A stretch of 64,000 nt of DNA from Marmoricola sp. (lineage in GTDB: Bacteria; Actinomycetota; Actinomycetes; Propionibacteriales; Nocardioidaceae): NCBI GenBank assembly GCA_025965195.1, contig JAOPXK010000129.1, positions 56,908 through 120,907 of the forward strand, in the 5' to 3' direction. The notes beneath the pieces were generated by a model. The model saw only the letters and a list, made by a program, of their open reading frames with translations. It ran no database searches and had not been told where the DNA came from. The position numbers were made by a program, and so were the translations under genes. Of the stretch, positions 1 through 9,155 are shown piece by piece. Positions within the stretch are counted from its first letter, which is position 1; each line of letters begins with the position of its first letter.

Positions 1-1349
1 CGGTCGGCGTCGTAGGAGAAGGACACGTGCTCGAAGCGCACCTCGCCATGACGCTGGACCGCGCCAACCGCGCCGTGCTCCTCGACGGGCTCCTCCTCGG
101 CGTCGAGGAGCTCGAAGACCCGCTCGGCCGAAGCCACCCCGGACTGCAGGAGATTGGCCATCGACGCGACCTGCGTCAGTGGCTGGGTGAACTGGCGGGA
201 GTACTGGATGAAGGCCTGCACGTCGCCCAGCGACATCGAGCCGCTCGCCACCCGGAGACCACCGAGCACGGCGATCACCACGTAGTTGAGGTTCCCGATG
301 AACATCATGATCGGCATGATCAGGCCGCTGATGAACTGCGCACTGAACGAGGCCTTGTAGAGCGCGTCGTTCTCCTTCGCGAAGACCTCCTCGACCTCGT
401 GCTGACGGCCGAACACCTTGACCAGCGCGTGGCCCGAGAAGGTCTCCTCGATGTGCCCGTTGAGCTTGCCCGTACGCCGCCACTGGTCGATGAACATCCC
501 CTGCGAGCGCTTCATGATCGCCCGGGTGACGAGCATCGACAGCGGCACCGTGATCAGCGCGACCAGCGCCAGCAGCGGCGAGATCCAGAACATCATCGCG
601 AGCACTGCCACCACGGTCAGCACGGACGTGAGCAGCTGGCTCATCGTCTGCTGCAGGGTCTGGCTGACGTTGTCGATGTCGTTGGTGACCCGGCTGAGCA
701 GCTCACCGCGGGGTTGCCGGTCGAAGTAGCTCAGCGGCAGCCGGTTGACCTTGTCCTCGACGTCCGAGCGCATCCGCAGGACAGTCCCCTGCACCACGTC
801 GTTGAGCAGGTAGCCCTGCAGCCAGCCGAGCAGCGATGCAGCGACGTACACACCGAGCACGAGCAGCAGCACGGTGCGGACGCTGTCGAAGTTCACCCCG
901 TGCAGGTCGAAGCTGTTCATCGAGCCGACCAGGTCGGCCAGCCGGCCCTGGTTGTGGTTGCGAAGGCTGTCGGCGATCTGCTGCTGGCTCTGACCGGGGA
1001 ACTCGGCCGAGAGAGTCCTGCCGAGCAGCCCGCCGAAGATCAGGTCGGTTGCCCGGCCGAGGATCTTGGGCCCGAACGCGGTGAGGACGACGCTGCTGAC
1101 GGCGAGCACGACGACCCCGATGGCCTTGAACCGTGCAGGCCGCATCCGCCCCATCAGCCTCTTCGCGGACGGACCGAACGTCGACGCCTTCTGGCCGACC
1201 ATGCCGCCGAACGGCCCGCGATTCGGTCCACCCGGGTTCGACTGGATGCGCTCGGTCTCCTTGAGCGTGCCGCCGCCCCCGGTGGTCGAGCCTGGGCCGG
1301 TGGTCGAGCTTGTCGAGACCACGTCCCGATCCGAAGTACCCGCGCTCAT
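1..1349 (-). CDS. ABC exporter, permease-ATPase half-transporter (partial, C-terminal part beyond window)
   Basis: Second gene of a TetR-ABC-ABC operon; its ATG overlaps the stop of the upstream ABC gene by 4 bp. The visible 449 residues hold a six-helix ABC transmembrane domain; the nucleotide-binding domain has only begun (FEHVSFSYD) when the sequence leaves the window at base 1. It should pair with the upstream half-transporter as a heterodimeric drug or lipid exporter in the plasma membrane. Residues about 10-24 (VVSTSSTTGPGSTTG) are encoded by a short repeat that recurs in other genes here, and probably form a disordered cytoplasmic tail. This partner should carry the consensus ATPase site, since the other subunit looks degenerate; that part of the protein is not visible. 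Substrate unknown. Confidence 0.9.
   Translation of the reverse strand, partial: MSAGTSDRDVVSTSSTTGPGSTTGGGGTLKETERIQSNPGGPNRGPFGGMVGQKASTFGPSAKRLMGRMRPARFKAIGVVVLAVSSVVLTAFGPKILGRATDLIFGGLLGRTLSAEFPGQSQQQIADSLRNHNQGRLADLVGSMNSFDLHGVNFDSVRTVLLLVLGVYVAASLLGWLQGYLLNDVVQGTVLRMRSDVEDKVNRLPLSYFDRQPRGELLSRVTNDIDNVSQTLQQTMSQLLTSVLTVVAVLAMMFWISPLLALVALITVPLSMLVTRAIMKRSQGMFIDQWRRTGKLNGHIEETFSGHALVKVFGRQHEVEEVFAKENDALYKASFSAQFISGLIMPIMMFIGNLNYVVIAVLGGLRVASGSMSLGDVQAFIQYSRQFTQPLTQVASMANLLQSGVASAERVFELLDAEEEPVEEHGAVGAVQRHGEVRFEHVSFSYDAD
1281..1320 (-). repeat. 40-bp in-frame repeat element, copy 1
   Basis: Read on the minus strand: GGTCTCGAC-AAG-CTCGACCACC, an 8-base spacer, then CTCGACCACC again. Nearly identical to the copies at 48559-48598 and 51677-51716, with a degenerate one at 49575-49618. 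The first 22 bases can form an imperfect hairpin (GGT/ACC and TCGA/TCGA). It lies in frame in the N-terminal tail of the ABC exporter gene and encodes a Ser/Thr/Gly-rich stretch. Confidence 0.85.
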
Positions 1350-3079
1350 GCCGCCTCCTCCGCGCTCAGCTGCGACTCGACGATCTCCTGGTAGGTCTCG
1401 CAACCCGCAAGCAGCTCCTCATGGGTGCCGCGGCCGACCACCTCGCCGTCCTCGACGACCAGGATCTGGTCGGCATCGCGGATCGTGGTGACCCGCTGGG
1501 CGACGATCAGCACGGTCGCGTCGCGCGTGACCGGACCGAGCGCGGCACGGAGCCGGGCATCGGTCGCGAGGTCGAGAGCCGAGAACGAGTCGTCGAAGAG
1601 ATAGATCTCGGGCTTCCTGATCAGTGCCCGGGCGATCGCGAGGCGCTGTCGCTGGCCACCGCTGACGTTGGTGCCGCCCTGGGCGATCTTCGACTCGAGG
1701 CCGTCGGGCATCGCCTCGACGAACTCCCTTGCCTGGGCGATCTCGAGAGCCGTCCACATCTCGTCCTCGGTGGCATCCGGCTTGCCGTAGCGGAGGTTGC
1801 TCGCAACGGTGCCGGAGAAGAGGAACGCCTTCTGTGGCACCAGTCCGATGGTGTTCCAGAGCAGGTCCGGGTCGAGCCGGCGTACGTCCACACCGTCGAC
1901 CAGGACGCGTCCGCCGGTGACGTCGAAGAGCCGCGGGATCAGGTTGACCATCGTGGACTTGCCTGCACCCGTGGATCCGATGATCGCCACCGTCTGACCG
2001 AGCTGGGCAGTGAAGGAGACATCGCGGACGACGGGGACATCGGCGCCCGGGTAGGTCAGCTCGACGTGCTCGAAGGCCAGGGTTCCGCGCTCGGTGACCA
2101 CCGTGACGGGCTCGGCAGGAGGTACGACGGAGGAGTCGGTGTCGAGCACCTCGATGATCCGGTCCGCACACACGGCCGACCTCGGGATCATCATCATCAT
2201 GAAGGTCGCCATCATCACCGACATCAGGATCTGCACCAGGTAGGCGAGGAACGCGGTCAGCTGACCGACCTCCATCTGACCGCTCTCGACCCGGTGGCCG
2301 CCGAACCACAGCACCGCGACGGACGACGCATTCATGATCATCATCACCGTCGGGAACATCGTCGCCTGCCAGCGTCCGGCGCGGATCGCCACAGCGGTGA
2401 GGTCCTCGTTGGCTCCCGCGAAGCGCTTGGTCTCATGGGGCTCGCGCACGAAGGCCCGGACCACCCGGACACCGGTGATCTGCTCGCGCAGCAACCGGTT
2501 CACCTCATCGATGCGCACCTGCATGACCCGGAAGCTCGGCACCATCCGCGACACGATGAAGCCCACCGAGAGCAGCAGGGCCGGGATCGAGACCCCGAGC
2601 AGCCAGGACAGGCCGAAGTTCGTGCGCATGGCCATGATCACGCCGCCGACCATCATGATCGGGGCGGCCACCATCAGCGTGCACGACATCAGCACGAGCA
2701 TCTGGACCTGTTGCACGTCGTTGGTCTGGCGGGTGATCAGCGAGGGTGCGCCGAAGTGCTGGACCTCGCGCGACGAGAACGCGCCGACGCGGCGGAAGAT
2801 CGAGGCGCGAACGTCGCGGCCGAAGCCCATCGCCGTCCGGGAGGAGTACCAGACAGCCGCCACCGAGCAGCCGATCTGCAGCAGTGCGACCGCGAGCATC
2901 ATCCCGCCCACCCGGACGATGTAGCCGGTGTCCCCGACCGCGACTCCCTTGTCGATGATGTCCGCGTTGAGGCTCGGCAGGTAGAGCGCGGCGACCGTGC
3001 CGACGAACTGGAGCAGCACGATGGTCGTCAGCCAGTTCCTGTACGGCTTCAGATATTCGCGCGTGAGACGGATCAACAT
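1346..3079 (-). CDS. ABC exporter, permease-ATPase half-transporter with degenerate ATPase site
   Basis: 577-residue half-transporter: six predicted membrane helices in residues 1-305, then an ATPase domain with Walker A at 368-376 (GSTGAGKST), signature VSGGQ at 472-476 and Walker B ending in FDD at 495-497. The catalytic Glu after Walker B is Asp (497), and the H-loop His is Gln (AQR, about 528); both are hallmarks of the degenerate subunit in heterodimeric ABC exporters. It overlaps the TetR gene upstream and the partner ABC gene downstream by 4 bp each, so the three are co-transcribed and translationally coupled. Likely exports a drug-like or lipid substrate that the TetR protein senses; the substrate itself cannot be read from the sequence. 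Confidence 0.92.
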   Translation of the reverse strand: MLIRLTREYLKPYRNWLTTIVLLQFVGTVAALYLPSLNADIIDKGVAVGDTGYIVRVGGMMLAVALLQIGCSVAAVWYSSRTAMGFGRDVRASIFRRVGAFSSREVQHFGAPSLITRQTNDVQQVQMLVLMSCTLMVAAPIMMVGGVIMAMRTNFGLSWLLGVSIPALLLSVGFIVSRMVPSFRVMQVRIDEVNRLLREQITGVRVVRAFVREPHETKRFAGANEDLTAVAIRAGRWQATMFPTVMMIMNASSVAVLWFGGHRVESGQMEVGQLTAFLAYLVQILMSVMMATFMMMMIPRSAVCADRIIEVLDTDSSVVPPAEPVTVVTERGTLAFEHVELTYPGADVPVVRDVSFTAQLGQTVAIIGSTGAGKSTMVNLIPRLFDVTGGRVLVDGVDVRRLDPDLLWNTIGLVPQKAFLFSGTVASNLRYGKPDATEDEMWTALEIAQAREFVEAMPDGLESKIAQGGTNVSGGQRQRLAIARALIRKPEIYLFDDSFSALDLATDARLRAALGPVTRDATVLIVAQRVTTIRDADQILVVEDGEVVGRGTHEELLAGCETYQEIVESQLSAEEAA

Positions 3080-3708
3080 CAGCGCGCCCCCTTCTTCTTG
3101 GCTGGAATGTCCTTGAGCAGTACGCCGTCGAGCACGATGCCGACGATCTGTTCGGGCGTGAGCGTTCGGCCGTCCGCAATCTCCGGGTGACTGGCCGAGA
3201 ACGTCAGCAGCCGGAGCACATGCACGAGCTCCGAAGCCGAGATCCGCAGCTCGTCAGCACCGTCCCCGACGAACTCGACCATGCGTTTCGTGATCTGCTC
3301 GCGCCAGTCGTCCATCTCCTCGCCGCGTTCGAGGCGATGGCGTGGTGGTCCGACCATGCCGACCGCGCGCATCAGCACGAACGTGTCGGTGAACCGCTTC
3401 TGCAGCAGGGTGACCAGCGCGACCATCCGCTCCCGGAACGGGGCGGTCGGGTCGAGCCCCTCCGCCTGGTCGATGAAGGTCTCGGGCTGGAACGCCTTGA
3501 CGAGCGCCTCTTCGATGAGCTCGTCCTTGGAGTCGAAGACCCGGAAGATCGTGCCCTCGGCAACGCCTGCTGCCTCGGCAATCTGCCTGGTGCTCACGGC
3601 TCGACCGTGCACGCGCAGCAGCGGCAAGGTGGCCAGCACGAGCGCCTCGCGGCGTTCGTCGGCAGGCATCGACGGCGCCCGGCCTCGCTTGACTTGGTTG
3701 GCAGTCAC
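3079..3708 (-). CDS. TetR-family repressor of the ABC exporter operon
   Basis: N-terminal TetR helix-turn-helix (TRQIAEAAGVAEGTIFRVF) followed by a helical ligand/dimer domain; about 209 residues. I start it at GTG 3708 because the next upstream in-frame GTG, 3738, falls inside a near-perfect palindrome (3723-3742) that looks like its operator; a further start is ATG 3669. No clear Shine-Dalgarno is visible at any of the three, so translation may be leaderless. It heads the operon with the two ABC genes and overlaps the first by 4 bp, so autoregulation of the whole exporter operon is the natural reading. The inducer is unknown. Confidence 0.88.
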   Translation of the reverse strand: MTANQVKRGRAPSMPADERREALVLATLPLLRVHGRAVSTRQIAEAAGVAEGTIFRVFDSKDELIEEALVKAFQPETFIDQAEGLDPTAPFRERMVALVTLLQKRFTDTFVLMRAVGMVGPPRHRLERGEEMDDWREQITKRMVEFVGDGADELRISASELVHVLRLLTFSASHPEIADGRTLTPEQIVGIVLDGVLLKDIPAKKKGAR

Positions 3709-3722
3709 AACCAACAGGCTAC

Positions 3723-3742
3723 GTGAGTGAGCACTCACTCAC
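3723..3742. promoter_or_regulatory. TetR operator palindrome
   Basis: Arms GTGAGTGAG and CTCACTCAC around a 2-base centre, immediately upstream of the TetR gene. The same TGAGT...ACTCA half-sites recur at 33337-33382 before another TetR gene. Position and symmetry suggest autorepression of the TetR-ABC-ABC operon. Confidence 0.75.
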
Positions 3743-3827
3743 AAATGGTTTTCCGCCCGTCCAGGTCGGGTGCCGGCTGTGCGGGTGATCCGACGTGCCG
3801 GCTGGGTCCGATCACACGCATTGACGG

Positions 3828-4610
3828 TCAGCTGATCGTGACCAGCAGCGCACGCAGCCTCTCCTCGGTGAGCTCGAGCACCTCGAGTGAGACATCCGCC
3901 CCGCCCACCTTGCCGCCGGCGTAGTCGAACGGATTGTCCAGGTCGCGGATCAGCGTGAGCATGTAGACCAGCAGGTAGGTGATGGTCCCGATCAGGCTCA
4001 GCGTCGGCGCTACGGAGCCGAGGTCGGTCATCAGCAGGATGATGACCAGGACGACGGCCGTTGCCTCCGCGATCGTGTACGCCGCCCGGACGTACGACGT
4101 ACGCCGGATCGTGTCCATCCGCAGCACGACCTTCCGCATGGCCGCCTGCTCGGACTTGAGCCGGGTGGTGAAGCCCGGCTGGATCTTGGGCCCGAACACG
4201 ATGAAGTAGTCGTTCAGCGAGCGGAGGTCGGCCATCACGCGTGAGAACTCGTGGTTGTGAAGCAGCCACTGCCGGATCGCGTGGCTGATCTCGACCAGCT
4301 TGGCCAGGCACTGCTGCGCTTCGGGCAGCCCCGGATCCGTGGCGGTGATCAGGCATTCGTCGGCGATCGTCTCCAGGGATGCCGAGATCTCCCCCGGCAG
4401 GTGCTCGGCCTCCTTGTAGTCCGACGAGGTGCCGGCGAGCAGGAAGCCGATGATGAACACCTCGGCCGTGATCGTCGCGGGGAGCAGGGTGCTGAGCTCG
4501 AGCGGGTGGACGCCGGCCCATTCGAGGAGGCCCTTGACCACTACGACCACGATCGCCCACGGCGCCGCGTTGATCAGCAGACGGGGATCGCCCCGGAACA
4601 GCTTCATCAT
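3828..4610 (-). CDS. Bestrophin-like (DUF4239-type) integral membrane protein
   Basis: 260 residues with four predicted membrane segments, near residues 14-32, 43-60, 172-192 and 200-218, the pairs separated by a long soluble helical stretch. The arrangement and the sequence GTSSDYKEAEHLPGE after the second helix resemble the bacterial bestrophin-like/DUF4239 group, distant relatives of bestrophin anion channels. Channel function is inference from fold only. It stands alone between the TetR operon and pdxH, all on the minus strand, with gaps of about 60-120 bp. Start chosen at ATG 4610, with a second ATG directly after it. Nothing indicates regulation. Confidence 0.7.
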   Translation of the reverse strand: MMKLFRGDPRLLINAAPWAIVVVVVKGLLEWAGVHPLELSTLLPATITAEVFIIGFLLAGTSSDYKEAEHLPGEISASLETIADECLITATDPGLPEAQQCLAKLVEISHAIRQWLLHNHEFSRVMADLRSLNDYFIVFGPKIQPGFTTRLKSEQAAMRKVVLRMDTIRRTSYVRAAYTIAEATAVVLVIILLMTDLGSVAPTLSLIGTITYLLVYMLTLIRDLDNPFDYAGGKVGGADVSLEVLELTEERLRALLVTIS

Positions 4611-4672
4611 CCCCGCAGCGTAGGGCTCGGAGCGGTGTCCGCGAGGGCCGATTCAGATCATCTGCCGGGCGC

Positions 4673-5314
4673 TCAGGGCGCCAGCCGCTCCATCGCCCAG
4701 CCGCTGCCGGTGAGCCGGTAGACGAGCCGGTCGTGCATCCGGCCGCGCCTGCCCTGCCAGAACTCCACGACCCGCGGAGCAACGACGTACCCACCCCAGT
4801 GCGGCGGGCACGGCACGTCCGTCCCGGCGAAGCGCGCCTCCACGTCGGCGTACGACGCGTCGAGAGCTGCTCGGGACGACACCACGCTCGACTGCCGGGA
4901 GGCCCACGCACCGAGCTGCGACTCACGTGGCCGGGTGGCGAAGTAGGCCTCCGCATCGGACCGTGGTGCGACGGAGGCGGTCCCCTCGACGCGGACCTGT
5001 CGTTGCAACTCGAACCACGGAAACGTCAATGCACACAAGGGATTCACCGCGAGATCGCTGCCCTTGCGAGACTCCTGGTTCGTGTAGAAGACGAAGCCGG
5101 CGGCGGACAGGCCCTTGAGCAGGACCGCCCTCGCAGCGGGCTGACCGGTCGTCGACGCCGTCGCCAGCACCATCGCATTCGGCTCGTGAACGCCGCCTCC
5201 CTCTGCCTCCGCGAACCAGGCCGCGAACAGGGTGAGCGGATCGGCCGGGGCATCCGCCTCGGCCAGTCCTCCGAGCTCGTACTCCTGTCTCAGGGCAGCC
5301 AAGTCGGGATCCAT
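4673..5314 (-). CDS. pdxH: Pyridoxamine 5'-phosphate oxidase
   Basis: 213 residues, the usual length for PdxH, which oxidises pyridoxine or pyridoxamine phosphate to pyridoxal phosphate with FMN and O2 in the cytosol. FMN and substrate motifs are present: ARAVLLKG, FYTNQESRKG, WASRQSS, and the C-terminal GGYVVAPRVVEFWQG followed by RMHDR. The open frame runs further upstream, but ATG 5314 gives the family N-terminus (MDPDLAALRQEYE). It is divergent from the citrate synthase gene across about 120 bp that must hold both promoters. It supplies PLP for enzymes such as SerC nearby, although there is no operon link. Confidence 0.95.
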   Translation of the reverse strand: MDPDLAALRQEYELGGLAEADAPADPLTLFAAWFAEAEGGGVHEPNAMVLATASTTGQPAARAVLLKGLSAAGFVFYTNQESRKGSDLAVNPLCALTFPWFELQRQVRVEGTASVAPRSDAEAYFATRPRESQLGAWASRQSSVVSSRAALDASYADVEARFAGTDVPCPPHWGGYVVAPRVVEFWQGRRGRMHDRLVYRLTGSGWAMERLAP

Positions 5315-5433
5315 GTCGCGAAGATAACCCGTGCTGGCAGAATGCGTCCTTGGCGTCTGTCCTGAGCCACCCCACAGGATTTGTTTTCTGGGCCCGACAA
5401 TCTTCCGGGCCTGCCGACGAAGGAGTCGAACCG

Positions 5434-6540
5434 ATGACCGAGGTACACCACGGCCTTGAAGGCGTGATCGCATTTGAGTCCGAGATCGCCGAGCCGGACA
5501 AGGAAGGCTCAGCCCTTCGCTATCGCGGTGTCGACATCGAGGAGATCGTCGGACGGATCCCGTTCGAGAAGGTCTGGGGACTGCTGATCGACGGTGACTA
5601 CGAGCCCGGGCTGCCCCCGGCCGAGCCGTACAACATTCCCGTCCACACCGGCGACATCCGGGTCGACGTGCAGGCGGCAGTCGCGATGCTCGCACCCGCC
5701 TTCGGCTTCGGCCAGACCTACGACATCAGCGACGAGCAGGCCCGCGAGGACCTCAGCCGGGTTGCGGTGATGGTGTTGTCGTACGCCGCCCAGGCCGCAC
5801 GCGGCCTCGACAAGGCCGTCGTCTCGCAGCGCGAGGTCGACAAGGGCGAAACCCTCGCCGACCGCTTCATGATCCGCTGGAAGGGCGAGCCGGACCCCGA
5901 GCACGTCAAGGCGATCGACGCCTACTGGAGCTCCGCAGCCGAGCACGGCATGAACGCCTCCACCTTCACCGCGCGGGTGATCACCTCGACCGGCGCCGAT
6001 GTGGCCGCCGCGTTCTCCGGAGCCATCGGCGCGATGAGCGGCCCGCTCCACGGCGGCGCCCCGGCTCGGGTGCTGGGCATGATCGAGGATGTCGAGAAGA
6101 GCGGTGACCCGACGGCCTACGTGAAGGGGCTGCTCGACTCGGGCGAACGACTGATGGGCTTCGGCCACCGGGTCTACCGCGCGGAGGACCCACGCGCCCG
6201 CGTCCTGCGGCGTACGGCGAAGGAGCTGAACGCCCCCCGCTACGAGGTGGCCGAGGCGCTCGAGAAGGCCGCTCTCGCGGAGCTCAAGGAGCGTCGGCCC
6301 GACCGCGTGCTCGAGACCAACGTGGAGTTCTGGGCAGCGATCGTGCTCGACTTCGCCGAGGTCCCGCCGCACATGTTCACCTCGATGTTCACCTGCGCAC
6401 GCACCGCCGGCTGGTCGGCCCACATCCTGGAGCAGAAGCGCACCGGCCGGTTGATCCGCCCGTCCGCGATCTACACCGGGCCGGCGTCACGTCCGGCCTC
6501 CGACATCAAGGGCTGGAACGAGGCGTGGGCGACCAGCTAG
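5434..6540 (+). CDS. Citrate synthase (type I, short actinobacterial form)
   Basis: 368 residues, matching the short citrate/2-methylcitrate synthases of actinobacteria. It condenses acetyl-CoA (or propionyl-CoA) with oxaloacetate at the entry of the TCA or methylcitrate cycle. Catalytic landmarks: His in GPLHGGAP (about 207), His in GFGHRVYRAEDPRA (about 245), and the acidic residue in VLDFAEVP (about 306). ATG 5434 has the Shine-Dalgarno AAGGAGT 7 bases upstream; the frame is open upstream but no better start exists. No prpB or prpD lies beside it, so the citrate role (citA or gltA type) is preferred over methylcitrate, though sequence alone does not settle it. Confidence 0.92.
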   Translation: MTEVHHGLEGVIAFESEIAEPDKEGSALRYRGVDIEEIVGRIPFEKVWGLLIDGDYEPGLPPAEPYNIPVHTGDIRVDVQAAVAMLAPAFGFGQTYDISDEQAREDLSRVAVMVLSYAAQAARGLDKAVVSQREVDKGETLADRFMIRWKGEPDPEHVKAIDAYWSSAAEHGMNASTFTARVITSTGADVAAAFSGAIGAMSGPLHGGAPARVLGMIEDVEKSGDPTAYVKGLLDSGERLMGFGHRVYRAEDPRARVLRRTAKELNAPRYEVAEALEKAALAELKERRPDRVLETNVEFWAAIVLDFAEVPPHMFTSMFTCARTAGWSAHILEQKRTGRLIRPSAIYTGPASRPASDIKGWNEAWATS

Positions 6541-6587
6541 CGGCCCACCGGTCGTAGGGGTGCCGGCCGGTCAGCTGTTTCGGAGGA

Positions 6588-7226
6588 TCAGTCGGCTCGG
6601 CGTTCCGACCTGATCTTCCAGATCACCAGCAAGAGCACGACGAGGACGACTGCCGCGATGCCGGAGGACCGGCCGACCTTCTGCTCGATCGCGTGGTACG
6701 ACGAGCCCGCGATGTGACCGACCACGACCCAGAGGGTTCCCCAGACGACACCGCCGATCGCATTCCACTTGAGGAACGTGCGATACGGCAGGTGGGCCGA
6801 CCCGGCGAGTGCGGGCATCATCGCCCGGAAGAACGCGGTGAAGCGGCCCAGGAAGACTGCGATCCCGCCACGTCGCCGCAGGAAGTCATGGGCTCCGTCG
6901 ATCCGCGCCCGGTGCCTGCTGAGCAGACCGCTGTGCAGCACTTTCGGGCCGAAGAAGTGCTTGCCGACCTCGTAGCCGACCGAGTCACCGAGGATCGCCG
7001 CGCTCACCACGATCACGATCGCCAGGCCGAGATCCACGTGCTCCAGGCTGGACGCGACCCCGGCGACGATCGCGGCCGTCTCACCGGGGATCGCGAAGCC
7101 GATGAAGACCGCATCCTCTAGGAACACCAGCAGCGCAACGATCACGTAGATCCACAGCGGGTCGAGGTGCAGCAGCTTCTCCACGAGGCTGCCAATGCTC
7201 AGGAACTCGCCAACGAGGGGGTGCAC
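6588..7226 (-). CDS. DedA-family (SNARE-associated) membrane protein
   Basis: 212 residues with about five hydrophobic segments and the DedA signature: FAIPGET early, then GRFTAFFRAMMPALAGSA and NAIGGVVWG. DedA proteins are linked to polyprenyl-phosphate or phospholipid flipping and membrane homeostasis; the exact substrate is not readable here. GTG 7226 is the first sensible start after the stop of the upstream response regulator gene at 7255, from which it is separated by 28 bp; co-transcription is plausible. Its 3' end converges on the citrate synthase gene 47 bp away. Confidence 0.85.
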   Translation of the reverse strand: MHPLVGEFLSIGSLVEKLLHLDPLWIYVIVALLVFLEDAVFIGFAIPGETAAIVAGVASSLEHVDLGLAIVIVVSAAILGDSVGYEVGKHFFGPKVLHSGLLSRHRARIDGAHDFLRRRGGIAVFLGRFTAFFRAMMPALAGSAHLPYRTFLKWNAIGGVVWGTLWVVVGHIAGSSYHAIEQKVGRSSGIAAVVLVVLLLVIWKIRSERRAD

Positions 7227-7254
7227 CCTCGAAGTCTGCCCGACTCCACCTACA

Positions 7255-7920
7255 TCAGGACGCGACTGGCGGTTCCACTCCGGACTGGATGGCAAAGACG
7301 ACCAGCTGGGCACGGTCTCGGGCATGCAGCTTGACCATGGCGCGACTGACATGGGTGCGCACGGTGTCGGGGCTGACCACCAGCTGTTCGGCGATCTCCT
7401 GGTTGGACAGTCCGGTCGCGACCCAGCCGACGATCTCGCGCTCGCGGTCGGTGAGGTCGTCGATCTGAGGATGAGCGGTCGTCGCGCGTCCACGGGACTG
7501 GCCGAACTGCTCGATCACCCGGCGGGTCACCGACGGCGCCAGCAACGATCCCCCGTCCGCGACCAGCCGGACCGCATCGAGCAGTCGGGCGGGTTCGGCG
7601 TCCTTGAGCAGGAAGCCGCTGGCACCGAGGCGCAGGGCCTCGAAGACGTACTCGTCGAGCTCGAAGGTCGTCAGCATCACCACGCGGACGCCGGACAACG
7701 ACTCGTCGGCCGAGACCTGGCGCAGCAGCTCGAGCCCGTCGAGGCCGGGCATCCGGATGTCGCACAGCACCACGTCCGGTCGCCGGGACCGCACCAGCTG
7801 AAGACCGGCCACCCCGTCCTCGGCCTCGCCAACCAGCTCGAGATCCGGCTCCGCGTCGATCAGGGTGCGCAGGCCCATCCGGATCAGGGCCTGGTCGTCG
7901 ACGATCGCCACCCGGATCAT
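7255..7920 (-). CDS. NarL/LuxR-type response regulator
   Basis: 221 residues. The receiver domain has the acidic pair DD at 8-9 and phospho-acceptor Asp54 in VVLCDIRMPGLDG, followed by a C-terminal LuxR helix-turn-helix (LTDREREIVGWVATGLSNQE). Its ATG overlaps the stop of the histidine kinase gene by 4 bp, so the two are a cognate pair. The nearest likely target is the divergent ABC exporter at 9156-10972, an arrangement common for actinobacterial DesK-type systems that answer to membrane or antibiotic stress. The signal is unknown. Confidence 0.92.
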   Translation of the reverse strand: MIRVAIVDDQALIRMGLRTLIDAEPDLELVGEAEDGVAGLQLVRSRRPDVVLCDIRMPGLDGLELLRQVSADESLSGVRVVMLTTFELDEYVFEALRLGASGFLLKDAEPARLLDAVRLVADGGSLLAPSVTRRVIEQFGQSRGRATTAHPQIDDLTDREREIVGWVATGLSNQEIAEQLVVSPDTVRTHVSRAMVKLHARDRAQLVVFAIQSGVEPPVAS

Positions 7921-9023
7921 CGCGCACCGAACGGCAGCGACGCCCGCACCCGGAAGCCGGTTGCGGTCGGCCCGGCTTCGAGGGTGCCGCCGACGCGTTC
8001 GGCCCGCGTCCGCATGCCGCTGATGCCCATCCCCCCTGCGTTGTCTTCTGGCACGGCTCCACCCTGCCCGTCGTCGGTGACCGTGACCAGCAGCGACCCG
8101 TCATCCTCGGTGACCGCGACGTGGGCCGAGCCGGCGTTTGCGTGTCGCAGCACGTTGGTCAGCGACTCCTGGACCACGACGTACGCCGTCTCGTCGAGCT
8201 CACTCGAAACGGGTCTCGACGGCCTCGAGGAGTCCACGGAGACCGGGAGCCCGCCCGCGCGCACCCGGTCGAGGAGCACGTCGAGATCGGCAAGCCCGCG
8301 GCGGGGAGCCCGGGTCAGCGGCTGCTGCCCCGGCGTGAGCGCGGACAGCTCGGCACGGAGTGCGTCGAGCGACTCCTTGCTCGTGTCGCGGATGGCGAGC
8401 AGCGACTCGCGGGCGGCGGTCGGATCCTGGTCGAGCACGTGCAGGGCGACACCGGCCTGCATGGCGATCACCGCAAGCCCGTGGCCGACGCCGTCGTGCA
8501 GGTCCTGGGCCATCCGGAGCTGTTCCTCGGTCGCCGCCCGCCGGGTCCGTTCGGCGTTCGCCTCTCGACGGGTCCGGGTGGTGGTCGCGACGGCCCCGGC
8601 CGCGGCTACCAGACCGGCGACGCCGAACCAGGGCCAGAGGCCGTCGCCGAAGTGTCCGGCGTTCTCGCTGTAGAGGTCCCGCACGACCAGGCCGGCACCG
8701 GTCAGCACGACCGCGGCGCCGGCAGCGGGCATCCAGCGCGGAGGAGGGCAGACCAGCGCCACGAAGAACGTCACGACCGGCAGCGTCAGGTAGACCGGAC
8801 CGTTGGCGAAGTCCAGCGCCAGATACGCAGTGACGGCGGCCGCGTTCAGGAGCAGGGTCGCGCGCGGGTTCGACCGGTGCAGCAGCACGGCGAGGGTGGC
8901 GATCGCGACCAGTGGCACCGCAAGCGCGGCCGCCTTCGCCGCGTCGTCGTGGTTGACGGCCATCGTTCCGGCGAGCACGACAAGCAGGAAAGGCACGATC
9001 AACCAGTTGGCGGGCTTGCTCAT
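7917..9023 (-). CDS. DesK/NarX-type sensor histidine kinase
   Basis: 368 residues: about five to six membrane helices in the first 150, a dimerisation helix with the phospho-acceptor His in AQDLHDGVGHGLAV (HisKA_3 type), and a C-terminal ATPase domain with the N-box VQESLTNVLRHA and G-box DDGQGG. No extracellular sensor domain is evident, so it probably senses within the membrane. ATG 9023 starts directly before the first hydrophobic helix; the frame stays open far upstream but that part lies opposite the ABC gene. It overlaps the response regulator gene by 4 bp and is divergent from the ABC exporter across 132 bp. Confidence 0.9.
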   Translation of the reverse strand: MSKPANWLIVPFLLVVLAGTMAVNHDDAAKAAALAVPLVAIATLAVLLHRSNPRATLLLNAAAVTAYLALDFANGPVYLTLPVVTFFVALVCPPPRWMPAAGAAVVLTGAGLVVRDLYSENAGHFGDGLWPWFGVAGLVAAAGAVATTTRTRREANAERTRRAATEEQLRMAQDLHDGVGHGLAVIAMQAGVALHVLDQDPTAARESLLAIRDTSKESLDALRAELSALTPGQQPLTRAPRRGLADLDVLLDRVRAGGLPVSVDSSRPSRPVSSELDETAYVVVQESLTNVLRHANAGSAHVAVTEDDGSLLVTVTDDGQGGAVPEDNAGGMGISGMRTRAERVGGTLEAGPTATGFRVRASLPFGAR

Positions 9024-9155
9024 ACCGACGACGTTAAGGGTCGCGTCCCCCCGGAGGCGTCCCCGGCAGTGCGTAACCGGCGTACGCAAACCTGCGTAGC
9101 CACGAGCCGCTCGGTGGCGGACGCACATTCGAGCCGGTCGTCCGAGGGTGGGGTC

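Noticed and set aside
27..1394. Long open frame on the plus strand opposite the ABC exporter
   Set aside because: Composition is Arg/Asp/His/Glu-rich without domains; it is the antisense of a clear ABC transporter, as are the other long antisense frames of this high-GC window.
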